Shown one piece after another: positions 10,601-21,487 of a DNA stretch of 64,000 nt; the stretch's first letter is position 1; the number at the start of each line of letters is the position of its first letter. The notes under the pieces are model-generated. The model ran no database searches. It had not been told where the DNA came from and saw only the letters and a program-made list of their open reading frames with translations. The stretch is taken from the NCBI GenBank assembly GCA_911728455.2, contig OU452236.1:9703195-9767194 (forward strand), written 5' to 3'. This stretch comes from Marthasterias glacialis. Taxonomy: Eukaryota; Echinodermata; Asteroidea; Forcipulatida; Asteriidae. The position numbers were made by a program, and so were the translations under genes.

Positions 10601-13600
10601 ATGTATTTGAACAACAGGTGAAGGAATTTTTCTGACCATAAACAAGTTTCTGACGTAAATTCACTGATCAAAACAATTTTTTTCTTTTTGAACTTTCACA
10701 TAATGGAACAACATTGAACGGATTAGCATGCTTCACTGTGGATCATTTTTAAAAGAGTTCTATCAATATTTTTCATTACTTTGCAAAATTTGCCGTTTTG
10801 AAATCGAGCCTATCCACGCCAGTTATGCTTTGGTCAGACAAGCTACGTTACCATGGCTAAATAACCCAAACCCAAACATGTTTCTGGTTGTGGTTGCCAA
10901 AACTTGCCCCCTTCAGAGCATAAGCTATGCAAACTAAAAGGAGGTTGGACATTGTCAAATTTTTACATAGGAAAGTTGTTATAAGGGAAATTTAAAAAGT
11001 CTAGAACAGTGGTGGCTGGAAATTGTCAATCTTTTTAAAGACCAAGTACTGGATTGGTAGTTACAATCTTAAAGCTTGCTGCCTATAAAGATCATACCAG
11101 TACCAGTCTTCTTTAAAAGTGCTGTCAACAGTTGAGGAACTAGCAGTTGAAGACCCCGCAAATTGCCTTTGCTTATTCTAATTGCAGCAATCAAGCCTGA
11201 AATATATGTGCCTTTAAAAATCCCTTGCAGTTTTGTTGTCATTTTTCACAAAAAGTGTAATTGTGTGGTGTGATTATTGAAAACTAGACGATGGGAATGA
11301 ACTGTAGTTTTCCTAAAAGCAAAGTACTCTTCAAATTTTCCCCCCATAAATTTGAGTAAATGAGGAACTTTTTCTTGTGCAGTAAACTTGCTGGTATCAT
11401 CGTAGCCCCGCTGTGTTGGAAAAACAATGAGTGGATCGGACTCACACTGGTCTGCTCACTACGAGTGATTATGGAGTCCTTCAGGCAAGTAATTGAGTCC
11501 AAACCGAAGGATGTCACTCGAGCTATTGCATCACCAGTGAGTAGTGATTTCACATTGGACGGCTTGATAGCAACTGGCAAGAAATTCAGTCAAGGTAGGC
11601 AAACATTTCAGTGCATAAAATGAAGGTTCCTTGGCGTGTCATGACCGAGCGGTCTGGCAGATCTGACTCAACTTCTAATGGCAAAGTCATCAGATTATGG
11701 GTTAGAATCCCAGTCTTGACACTTGTGTCCTTGGACAACACACTTGACTATAGAGAGAGGCTTTGGAACACTAGGTGGCAGCAGACATACTAGGTAAATT
11801 TTCATTGTTCTGAACATGCGTACATCTTTGAAAATAGGATTTACCTGGTAAGTCTGCTGCTACCTTGAGTCCCAAAAGTCTCCCATTGTTACCCAGAAAT
11901 GGATGCCTGCGATGGTCGGGATTGTCTATGGGAATGATAAGCAACTTGTACGCCCATGCGGCTGCAGGTGCTGCATACTCCAAAGGAGTTGAGGATGCAA
12001 TCAAGAATACAACGGGCCCAATGAACAGTGGTAGTAATACATGTAATAGTGTGAGCACTGTGAGTGTGATACAATTGACAAATGGTTAAAAATGCCTAAT
12101 AAGTGCCCCTTATTACCATAATGCAGAAGTGCTCTCAAGTCTCCAGGATGGTTTCAGTCCTAGACTTCAAGGGACAACATTTACAGAGCTACTAAGCACA
12201 CAAATTTCTGCACAAAACTCAAAAAGATTCTCTGACACATACCAGTGCAGTGTGCATTTGAGGCAACGGGCGCACAGTTAGCCATACACCGTATCTTTAC
12301 ATACAATTTGACTCCCAAAATGGTAGACCGTGGGCAGACAGTAGACACAAGTGACTTCAGTGCAAGGGGGTCAATATAGGCCGTATTTTTGACAGCAAGA
12401 GGGCGCAATACTAATTCCATTTTGATAGTAAAAAAATATTTCAAAAAACTAAAAAGACAAATTTTCCAAGCAAATATCTTACACTGATTACATTGTAAAA
12501 CAAAAAAAAAAAACACCTCAAAAGTTGTAGATTAATTGTTTGTTGGAAGTCTAATTGCATCGGGTTTACCACACTATTTCTATGGTTAGACCCCCAATCT
12601 ATCCCAAAGGGTGCCCTCTTGCAGTAAAAAATAAGGCCCACAGACAGAATGCATTGATGTCATCCAGAAGCCATCATACGTAGGTGTAAAACCATGGTGA
12701 AAGAAGCACTGTAGTACGCGCAGCACACTGGATGGTCCAATGAGAAACCTTCTTCTGACCTCTATCAGAGGGCGCCCTACTTCAGTGACATCATGAGGCA
12801 TAAAGTCTAATTCTATTCTTTCCCCAACATGTAGGAAGATGTCCCTCTACGATCCAGCAGTGCATGAGGTCGGTCATTCTCATCAAGGTCGGCAGCGTGT
12901 GGGGATCAGGTGTGATCATCAATGCTGAGAAGGGACTCATTCTAACCTGCCGTCATGTCGTGTATAAAGCTGAAAACCATCAAGGTATTTATGGCTCAAC
13001 CAGCATGACCAGGAAGATTCAAGCTGCAAGTTTTTAGCATAACTATTGAAACTGCCAGGAATCTCTTGAGAATCTTGTATATTATGAGTTAACATATGAA
13101 GGAAACAACATTGCACACTTTTAGAGGTCCCAATGTTCAAAAACGTGCAAGATTTACACAGTCTGTTCCTAGATTTACAACATTGTTGAACTCAAAAAAA
13201 CCTTTTTGCAGCAGATTTTCCTTTTATGTGCAGCCATGTTGTTTTTCTCTGATTTAAACAAAAAGCAATTAAACCAAAAGTTAAATGGCAAAATAGACTG
13301 GCTCCTTTTTAATAAATTGAGAATCAGTATTTATGATCAATATTTCACACTGGGAGGAAGGGCCAATGGAAATCTGTGGCTATGTCGCGGCCCTACCAGT
13401 TCCTTTTAATTTTGATACCAACATTTAAAACAATTCTGTTCCCGCAAACTGCAGTTCAAGTTCGTCTGGACTATCCCTACATGCATTGGAAGTACGCCGC
13501 TGTCATATACATGACCAGTCATAATTCCCCGTTAGATCTGGCTGTTCTTCAACTGGAGGGAGGAGTCGGTGTATTGAGTGAGGCCTTTGGGTCTCCTGGG

Positions 13601-16600
13601 AACAAAACAGCCAAGTCCTACACTCAAGGTAACTTTATTCACAAACAGTTTTTACTGAAATAATGGTGTCACCATGGAGGAAGGAATAGAAGTGGAACAA
13701 ACGATGAGAGGCTGATCGAAGGTTTAACATGTTTAAAGGTTCTAGCAGCTGTCGTTATTTAACTAGCGATTTAAAAATACAACAATGGTTAGAAGGAACG
13801 AGTTATTAAATAACTAGAAAAACCCAGATATTGACCCGATTCGCCTGACGTCATCGTCACAATGATTGTGGTTGCACCATTGTGGAAGTCAATGTCTCTG
13901 TGCGTTATAAAGTGTGTTGCGCATTTTAGGTGACGTGGCGTTCACACATACACCTGTTTTGTTCCAAAATGGTGAGCATGCCACATGTGACGTGCGTGCA
14001 AGGGGTCAATAAAGCTGTAATTGTTCTGTGGAATCGCCTGCAAAAAAATGTTGGAGAACCACAGATGTAAACAACTTCTTTGGCCCATGCATGCAAGTGG
14101 TAGTTCATTGAAAAGTAAAAATGAAGTATTTTCGAGATCCCTAAATGTTAAATCTCACGTCCATCATCCATGTACAAACATTTATGCATGTTACATGTAT
14201 TTTATGCATTGTCCATGGCATATTCAAACGTTTTTGTATGTTTTTCGTTTTGAAACAGCATCCTCTGTCAAAGTTTGTTCACTTTCTTTTGGTACTAATC
14301 GGGCCATGAATTTTTTAACAGAGCTGAAATGAACATAAATTTTTGTTTAAAGGTAAAATACAGGATTGGTAAAATGAACAAACAAACCTGTGTAAGTTTG
14401 GGCTCAATCCATCGTCGGAATCAGGAGAAAATAGTGAAAAAACATGCACACTTTTTAGCCTGTAAACACATTGTCCTTAACTTCGATTGTTGCAACAGAT
14501 ATTAAATTTGGGGTCTTCAAATTCTTTTTTCTGGACTTTGACATTATTTCAGACAGAAGCACTTCTAGGGAAGATTGGTAGTGGTATCATAATTAGTAAG
14601 CTTTCAGACTGGTACTAAGAAAAATTTGGGATGAATACCAGTCCTGTATTGTACCTTTAAAGTTGTTTGCAAGCATTTTTTTTTTTTAAATCAAGTGGGA
14701 AACCAGGTAAAAAAAAAAATTCAGTGTACATAAGCCATATGAAATTTTTACTGGTTACCTGTGTATGTTAAACAGTGCTTATGCAGGGCTCGTCAGTATC
14801 CTAGTGCTGGTCGCCCAATAATTAACACATATTGAACCTTTCACTTTGGGAAAAACAAAGAAAGGGCCCATCTACTGACATTGCATACCATATGACAGTT
14901 TGGCTGTAGGCCGTTTCTTCTAAACATACAAGTTCATTCTAAACATTTTTGCCAAGTAGAATATGAAACTTTGCTTGATGGGAATTAAATTTGAAAGTAA
15001 ACTTTGTGGTAACACCATGTGATATTAACTGTAGTGGTTCTACAAAGAACCAGTGATTAATTGTTTTTATCAGTATGCCCTGATTAATTTAAGGAGAAAA
15101 ACAAAATAATAAAAATAAATAATAACTTCCTCACTATAATTTTATCAAGAAGCGATTAGGTACTTTATTTTGGTCTGTTTGTTTCGCAGGTCAACCAGTT
15201 TTTGTTGTTGGTCACGCCTTGCTAGCACCAGAACGTGACCTCTTGCCTTCTGTTAGTGCAGGGGTCATGTCAAAGGTCATCAGTGTGAAAGATTTGCCCA
15301 TCATGCTACAAGTAAGTTCTAATCCTATCAGAGAGGTGGGGTGTGGTTGTGGAGTGGTTGGTATGGAATTTATCAAACTTGTTGAAGTTCAAAGTCAGTT
15401 TATGGTAAAGTCTTAATGAGTTACTACAAGACGTGAGATCATCTCTTGAACCTCTTTCTGTTGGACGCTCTGTCTCCTCCCTTAGTCTCTTCTACAGTTA
15501 CTTTCATGGTATGTGCGCAGAAGATTACTCAATGCCCCTTCTGTATGCACCTTCTTTCGCAGTACACGTTTTGCCTCATTGCTCATCACTACAGTATCTG
15601 TTCCAAAGGCCAGTATAACTGAAGCAATATGTTGTTTTCAATGTGTTTTTTTAATGAGCAATATCCCAACACAAGGCCAGAGGGCCACTCAAGATGAAGG
15701 CTACAAGGAAGTTATAGAAAAGTACCAGAGAGAGAAGATGACTGTTCACTTTTCTCTTGAACTGGAACAGATTTTAAGATGGTGGAAAACGAGATATAGG
15801 TAGGGAGATCTAAAGTTCACTATTGTGAGGGAAAAGGCTAGCAGAATATCTCATAGAACCAGCCTTTGGAACATATACAGTGATGGGATGAGAAGATGCT
15901 AAGAAACATGTACTGTGAGTAAAGTATCATTGGTATATCTTGTAGCTAACCAAAAGATGTGGATTTTAACATCTGTAATGATTATTTTCAAAATGCTCCC
16001 CTTGGAGGTGAGATAGTATGAGCACTGGATTAAGTATGCATGATGATCAAGGATAATAATGTTGTAAAGCGCCTTGATCTGGGATATGAAGGCCATATGA
16101 GAAGCTCAAATTCTTATTGTTAATAAATCTCAACTATTCATCTTCATGTATCTGATTAGAATTGTATGAATTTGATTACAGTCAACTTGCGCAGTCCACT
16201 CTGGAACAAGTGGAGGTCCCCTGTTCTGCGGTAGGACAGGTCAGCTGCTTGGCATAGTAACCAGTAATGCAAGGTTTGTGACTATCTCATTCCCCCAATA
16301 GTAAACAAGTACCAAATATTACTATGATTGATTAGCTAGTTGTGTGTAAACTTTGTTGCCGGAGCTGCATACTCCTAAGGAGTGTAGTAGGTTTCAGGAA
16401 TACTTACAGCCCAATAAACAGGGGGTAGTAATATCAGGGTTGAGAAACTTTAAACTTTTATCTGAATTTAGACCTTTTATTTTTTTGTCTGCTTGATGAA
16501 AATAATAGCCATTATTTTCACCAGATATTGAGCAATCATGCTTTTTGTTCTGCTTCTTTGGTGCTGAGGATTCTATTCCCCAAAAGCTCCTTGAACTCTA

Positions 16601-19080
16601 TAATGCCAGGGGTGACTAAGACAGGAAATGCCATTGTTTCAACATACCACCTAAATTGTTGGTGTTTTTTTTTCAGACCTTTTCATCGCCAATGACACTT
16701 AACCCGGTAGTATTGAATTCAGCCCTTTGATAGTTGTCTCTGACTAAACCGTACACATTTAATTAACAGAAAAAAACTTTAAAAAACCCACCATCTGTGA
16801 GTTTCACAAAAAGCCCTGAAATGCCTAGGAATCAATTCAAATAATAATAATAATAATAATGACAATATAATTAGCGCACAAATCCACGAAAGTGCTCATG
16901 GCGCTTGTACAAAACTAAATGATAACTTAACTAATAATACTAAATACAAATTCATCACTGTGACATCACACCGGGGACTTTTTCAAAACAAGTCAATGGA
17001 AAATGCACAGTGATGAAGAAAAACAACCTTCACCCAGTCCTTGGAGTGACGTAACAGTAATACTGAGGCTGGTACTTAGTGTTGATTTCAAATTAATTTT
17101 TTACAGGTCTTTGCTGGGAAAAAACATTAGATCAAAAGTCGAAAAAAGAGGGGGTGGGGGCTAGTTTTGTCAATCAAATTTCAACAAAAATACATGGAGA
17201 GAGTTTCAGTTGATCTCTTTAAACGGTGCATAACATTGGTAGGATTAAAAGTTAAATGCTCACAGATTTGCACATAACTTACACGGTATAAAGATAATGA
17301 TGGAAAACTTGCTCGGAAATATTTTTGGTTGAATTGCTATAGATTATGTAACCTGTGACATCACATGCTTACAAAAGAGCCACAGAGCCTGGACTTCCTG
17401 CAGGCACGATTTGAACACATCCCAATGGAAGAAAACATCAAATTTCATATTTTATGGAGATTGGACTCTCTTAATTTTATCAACATTTGATATAAAGAAA
17501 GGGGGCACATCTCAACACTTGTTCAGCTGGTGTTTTTATGACTCTTGAATTTATTTGGAAATTATGACGCAAAATGTTAAATTTTCCATATGACCAGTGT
17601 GGTATCTTGCCTGCCAGAAAGGCACTGGAATGTACAAGGTCACTCTTTTTGCAAGGTACAGTCTGTAGTTTGTGAGAAATGAGTAAAACATTTAGTTTTC
17701 ATCTTGCGAGTCCAAAACCCGATTTGAAAACAGTGATGTGTTTTTTTTTATCCATTGAACTTAATCAAGTTTCATAGGTTTGTTATTTTGTGAACATGTT
17801 GGGTTACACAAAGTGTGGATACTGGTCTTTGACAATTAGCCTTTCCCATGAAATATGCTAATTACATTCACTCATGCGAACAGACACTATTGGTGGGGCA
17901 ATTGCCATACAGTTGTGCATTAGGCAGACGCATAAACGCATATGCATCACATAAGCTTCGGCCCCATAAAAAAGGTGCAATGTTCCCTTATCTTGGCAAC
18001 CAGTAGCCTTAATGTGCACATGTAATGTGCAATTTACATATTTTATGGGAAGGGTCTATCAGGGGCGGATCCTGGGGGGGCGTGAGGGGTGCCACCCCCT
18101 GTTTTTCCTTCCGAAAAAAAATCAAGATATCATTCCGCCCACTTGCATTGAGAAATAAACTTTCGACATTTCTCTCTCCCTTACATTTGAGGGCTCCGGA
18201 CCCCACGCTGTTAGGGCTTTGCGCTCTCCGCTTGCAGTCGCCACAATTTGCCTTCAATCATCATTTGCTGCTTGATCGGTAAATTTCACGCCCCCCCCCA
18301 CCCCCCGTTTGGAAAATTCTGGATCCGCCCCTGTCTATTACCAATGTTGGTGCATGCTTTAAGATCATGGCCAGAGTTGTTTTGGAAAATTGTCACTGAA
18401 AAATGTGTTCCCTTTTTTTAGGCAAAAAAAAAGTGATTTAAATTTTGTCCTTTTTTCCCATTTACTTATTAGGGATATGGATTCTGGTGCTTCATTTCCA
18501 CACATTAATTTCAGCATTCCATGGTCTTTTATTGATCCAATTCTAACAGAGTTTCTCCAGACAGAAGGTAAATCCCCCCTCCCCTTTTGTTTCAAAACGC
18601 AGGTCTGGAGTTTCATCTTCGAAAAGGCAGGCCCATTTTCATTTTGCAAAGGGCACTTTCATTGGAAAATGTTACAGTCTATGGGAAACTTTTAAAGGGC
18701 ACAGAGGCCCACACCAGGGGCAATTGTGGCCTCCGTATAATTGAAAATGTAGAACCAAAATGACAAAATTTGAAGAAATTTATATCTCACTAATAATTCA
18801 CTTTCAGAGGAGCAACCAATTTTGTTTGACTGTAAGGCTTTCAATGTATACTTTCAAAGACAAAACTGTATTACAGTAAGTGCGTTTTAAACCTTAAGTA
18901 GGTTTAACATTAAATAGTTAACACCTTCACCCATTCTGTCACTAATTTCTTAATCATCACTTTATTTATTCAGATGTGAGGGCCTTGGGTAAACTCAATT
19001 CCAGTGATGAATTTTTAAAGTCTGTATGGAGTTTGGACGAGGTACGAATCAGGGAGAAAATTATGCAGAGTAAGCTATGA
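7607..19080 (+). CDS. TYSND1: TYSND1-like peroxisomal processing protease, complete
   Basis: Ten exons join with matching phases: 7607-7865, 8910-9342, 10405-10617, 11383-11594, 12835-12984, 13455-13628, 15190-15311, 16182-16273, 18473-18567, 18974-19080 (TGA). The model is 618 residues; human TYSND1 is about 566. Diagnostic segments are GVVSNVAGPRHQLIMTDARC, IIVAPLCWKNNEWIGLTLVC and SFPHINFSIPW. The trypsin-like triad reads His413 (LTCRHV, exon 5), Asp450 (PLDLAVLQL, exon 6) and Ser531 (HSGTSGGPLF, exon 8). The last three residues are SKL, a type 1 peroxisomal targeting signal. Family role: it removes the leader of PTS2 proteins and processes PTS1 enzymes of peroxisomal beta-oxidation. The start matches the short pre-domain region of the human protein. 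The introns carry SINE and LINE debris. Confidence 0.93.
8690..8860 (+). mobile_element. SINE, family C, in TYSND1 intron 1
   Basis: A tRNA-like head (CTTGGTGATCTTGTGGTTAG near 8707, then GTGGGTTTGAATCCCATC near 8752) is followed by ATGCCTGTGGATTTTTTTGC, as in the copies at 56.1-56.5 kb. It lies in intron 1 with no effect on the frame. Confidence 0.6.
9455..9850 (-). mobile_element. LINE 3' coding remnant in TYSND1 intron 2
   Basis: The reverse strand reads RQRRLQWAGHMHGLVDGGIP, then KDIFYGELVEAPRPRG, a stop, and then YKDVLKHDLAAFGI in the same direction. These match the conserved C-terminal stretch of many animal non-LTR retrotransposons (W-x-GH-x-x-R-M ... P-K-x-x-x-x-GEL ... R-x-KD). It is a dead fragment with stops. 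The exact clade is unclear (CR1/RTE-like). Confidence 0.7.
10015..10255 (+). mobile_element. SINE, family A, in TYSND1 intron 2
   Basis: GGGTCCTGGTTGAAGGCAAG at about 10033 is a tRNA-derived head/junction. It is followed by GATGGGACATAAAGCC, ACAAGGTGCTGTATAAAT and a tail shared in order with 595-915. Confidence 0.55.
11635..12060 (+). mobile_element. SINE, family B, in TYSND1 intron 4
   Basis: The head GTCATGACCGAGCGGTCTGG resembles a Leu/Ser tRNA (A box GACCGAGCGGTC; B box GGGTTAGAATCCC). The family tail follows at about 11930-12050 (TGCATACTCCAAAGGAGTTG, GGCCCAATGAACAG). A better preserved copy is at 19280-19590. Non-SINE sequence at about 11760-11920 separates head from tail, so this copy may be interrupted or two insertions may abut. 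Confidence 0.6.
15995..16120 (+). mobile_element. SINE, family B, tail fragment
   Basis: It contains ATGCTCCCCTTGGAGGTGAG, GATAATAATGTTGTAAAGCG and CCTTGATCTGGGATATGAAG, matching the 3' tail of the copy at 19280-19590. It lies in intron 7 of the TYSND1-like gene. Confidence 0.5.
16350..16445 (+). mobile_element. SINE, family B, tail fragment
   Basis: GAGCTGCATACTCCTAAGGA followed by CAGCCCAATAAACAGGGGG repeats the tail elements seen at 11930-12050. It lies in TYSND1 intron 8. Confidence 0.5.
16840..16925 (-). repeat. (AAT)n with LINE 3'-tail-like sequence
   Basis: An (AAT)n run is followed by TTAGCGCACAAATCC and a CTCATGGCGCTTGTAC stretch. The layout resembles the (AAT)n plus AAGCGC-rich 3' UTR of the LINE fragment at 25561-26033, but it is more diverged. 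It may be a short LINE 3' end on the minus strand. Confidence 0.35.
18060..18333. mobile_element. MITE with CAGGGGCGGATCC ends, in TYSND1 intron 8
   Basis: The ends are inverted: CAGGGGCGGATCC at 18060 and GGATCCGCCCCTG ending at 18333. TCTAT lies directly outside both ends (18055-18059 and 18334-18338), a possible 5-bp duplication. This 274-bp non-autonomous element carries G-runs just inside the ends. A related right-end fragment occurs at about 59306-59322. Confidence 0.8.
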
Positions 19081-19279
19081 GTAGGAGAGATCTTGAGGTG
19101 AAACAGTTGAAAGAGATAATTATTTACAATTGTTTTACTCAAAAATTTGTTTTTCAACTTGCACTTGCCTCATTGGTCTGTTTCCCAGACTTCATTCCGC
19201 TTCTTTTATGGGGTCTCTTATTCAGTATATGCAATGTTAGCAGTAGGTTACCGTGCCCGCATACCCATTCTCCATATTA

Positions 19280-19590
19280 TAGCGGCCTGTCATGGCCGAG
19301 CGGTCTAGTGCATCAGACTCAGGTTCTGATTGCTGAATCACCGGAGTGTGGATTGAGTTCCCGGTCAGGAAACTTGTGTCCCTGAGCAAGGCACTTCACC
19401 ATAGGTGCTTCTTTTAATCCAGGTGTAAAATGGGAACCTGGGAGGGCTGAGACACTAGTTCTGATTTAAGCAGCTTGGGGTTATATGCTCCCTAGGGAGT
19501 TGAGAAAGAGGATTGGTCTAATATGCCTGACGAACAGGGGCAATAATGTTGAAAAGCACTATGATCTAACTACTTGGATACATGCTCTAT
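19280..19590 (+). mobile_element. SINE, family B, best preserved copy
   Basis: It opens with GCCTGTCATGGCCGAGCGGT, a tRNA Leu/Ser-like head. GTGTCCCTGAGCAAGGCAC follows near 19375, then a body with CCAGGTGTAAAATGGGAACC and a tail with ATATGCTCCCTAGGGAG and CAATAATGTTGAAAAGC. At least four other fragments in the window share its parts. Confidence 0.75.
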
Positions 19591-20059
19591 AGAACCATGC
19601 CTTCATGGTCTCCAAGTTAACAGTTTCCCAGCGATATGTACAAAGCCTTCTTTTTATCCAATACTTCATTCATTTATTTAGGACCCCATAATCAAATTTG
19701 TGCTTTCCAATATTGTGTATAATATTTTTATACATTGTTCTTTAGTAAAGCAGTCCGCAAATTTATGTAGTAAAAACAGTAGTTGACATTTATTCAATGG
19801 GAGTTTTTTATAAAATGTTTTCGTAAGGTTAAAACTTTTTATATAATAATACACAGCTATTTTGAACCAAAAGAACTACAAATTTACTCACTCATTGTTT
19901 TTTTTAAATTGTTTTTAGTGATCAGGATGATGAAAAGTATTTTGATCTACAAATTGCTGCAAAAAAGTGTGTTTTAAAAAAGTATATAATATACAATAGT
20001 TTATTGGTTTTTTTATGTATTGTAATTATTTTAGATTTTTAGCAGTAAATTAAAAGTTG

Positions 20060-20065
20060 AATAAA
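20060..20065 (+). promoter_or_regulatory. AATAAA poly(A) signal candidate
   Basis: A canonical hexamer 980 bp past the TYSND1 stop, in AT-rich sequence on the same strand. It is a candidate only, because AATAAA is common in AT-rich DNA. Confidence 0.35.
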
Positions 20066-20395
20066 AGATAATGGAGAGTTCTTTTGATTTTTCTCCCTAT
20101 GTTGTCATTTTGAATGTAAGATAGAAAGCAGTTCCTTTAAAACAGATTGCACAATTTACTATTATTTAGAAAAAGTGTTTGCATACGCATCCGCAATCAG
20201 AATTAAAGATATGCACAAAAAATGCAAAAGTTAGGCCTAAAAGGATGTGCCTTCAAAACTGTTAACATTTTACTGTTTGAAATTGCTCACTGGTCATTTT
20301 AAAGAGTTGTTTATGCAACTGTGTTGTAATTACTGAATAGTGATTCAAAAGACATACTCGGAACTACAACCAGCGGAACCACACTCTACATAGAA

Positions 20396-20460
20396 TTAAC
20401 ATACGGTCCGCCATTTTGTGGAGCCAACCATTTGTTTCCACAAAATGGCGGAGCGTGTTC
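20396..20460. repeat. Short inverted repeat
   Basis: TCCGCCATTTTGTGGA and TCCACAAAATGGCGGA form an imperfect hairpin of about 16-bp arms around a short loop. It may be a small MITE remnant. Confidence 0.5.
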
Positions 20461-20793
20461 TGTCATGAAATTAAACACAAACCACACAATTTCATGGGAT
20501 ATTTGTGTGAATAATTATATTCTACTTTTAAAATATCCATTCAACCTTGTTCTTTATTTCAGAGCAATTGCTTTTGACAATATTTTGTAATAACTTGATA
20601 TTTAAAATAAAAAGTCGCATCACCCTTAAGGTAGATCCCCGTGCTGCCGCTTCCCAGATATCCACAGAGCTAGCTCTATGGTTGTATCGTATAATTATGG
20701 GGTGTGATCCCTGGCTACACGGCAGTAGCCGGATGAATGGCTTCTGACTGGCCCCCGAACAAATTGACGAAATAGGGAGACCGCCAACATCAG

Positions 20794-20854
20794 GGCTGGA
20801 TAGCTCAGTTGGTAGAGCGTCTGTACGGTCGCATGTTCAAATCCCGCCCCAGTC
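20794..20854 (+). ncRNA. tRNA-like relic (shortened)
   Basis: The acceptor-like arms GGCTGG (20794) and CCAGTC (20849) pair with one G-U. The A box TAGCTCAGTTGGTAGAGC and B box GTTCAAATCCC are intact. The total is about 61 nt against 72-75 for a tRNA, and the anticodon arm region is shortened, so a normal cloverleaf cannot form. It is probably a tRNA pseudogene or the head of a SINE. No SINE body recognisable from the rest of this window follows it. Confidence 0.5.
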
Positions 20855-21290
20855 AATTTTTCTTTGTTCTCCCAAAATTAATTAAAACATTTACCCAGTC
20901 AGTTTCCCTTGTCGTTTAAAACTTGATGTTTTATTTTAATACATGAACACACTTTGACTTTTCCTTCCGGTCCAAATAGGAAACTCTAAACTTAATTCAC
21001 ATCTCCTGAACCACAATGTCATAGAATAATCTGTGTGCAATCCTGTAGGTTACGACACATATTTTTTTATATTTTTTTTTACAATGTATTAATAACAAAA
21101 GGAATGTAATGAACAAAGACCAGTCGTGCAGGACAACGATGCATAACTAACTGCAGTACGGTCGTAGATCGATCGATTCTACAGATATAATCAGTCATTT
21201 TTACGACCGGAGAGGGTGGTGACTCAACTGCGAATGTTACCCCGATATTTTTGTTTCGCTGGAGGGATGGGGGTAAACTCCCATGTTAGA

Positions 21291-21487
21291 AATGACCCGG
21301 ATATTCCGGGTCCCATAGAGGACCTGACCCATTTTGGGTCAGACTGACACGGAAACTGGTTAAAGCTTGGGATTTTAACTCTTATTCTGCGTCAGTTTAA
21401 CCCATTTTGTGTCAGTTTGACACAGATTCCGGGTCATATTGACCCAGAAATGGGTCAAACCCTATGGGACCCGGAATCCGGGTGATT
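21291..21487. mobile_element. MITE with GACCCGG-rich inverted ends
   Basis: AATGACCCGGATATTCCGGG at the left mirrors CCCGGAATCCGGGTGATT at the right. Inside, GACCCATTTTGGGTC-type units repeat in both orientations, so most of the 197 bp can fold. It is probably non-autonomous. The target duplication is unclear. Confidence 0.7.

Larger units (their letters stand above)
19081..20066 (+). other. Putative TYSND1 3' UTR region
   Basis: Sequence downstream of the TYSND1 stop. It contains the SINE at 19280-19590 and AT-rich DNA, with an AATAAA at 20060-20065. No further coding exon is visible. Whether the transcript extends this far is unknown. Confidence 0.4.
20067..21290. other. Intergenic, few features
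   Basis: Apart from the short inverted repeat at 20396-20460 and the tRNA-like relic at 20794-20854, I see no gene or clear repeat. Confidence 0.4.
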
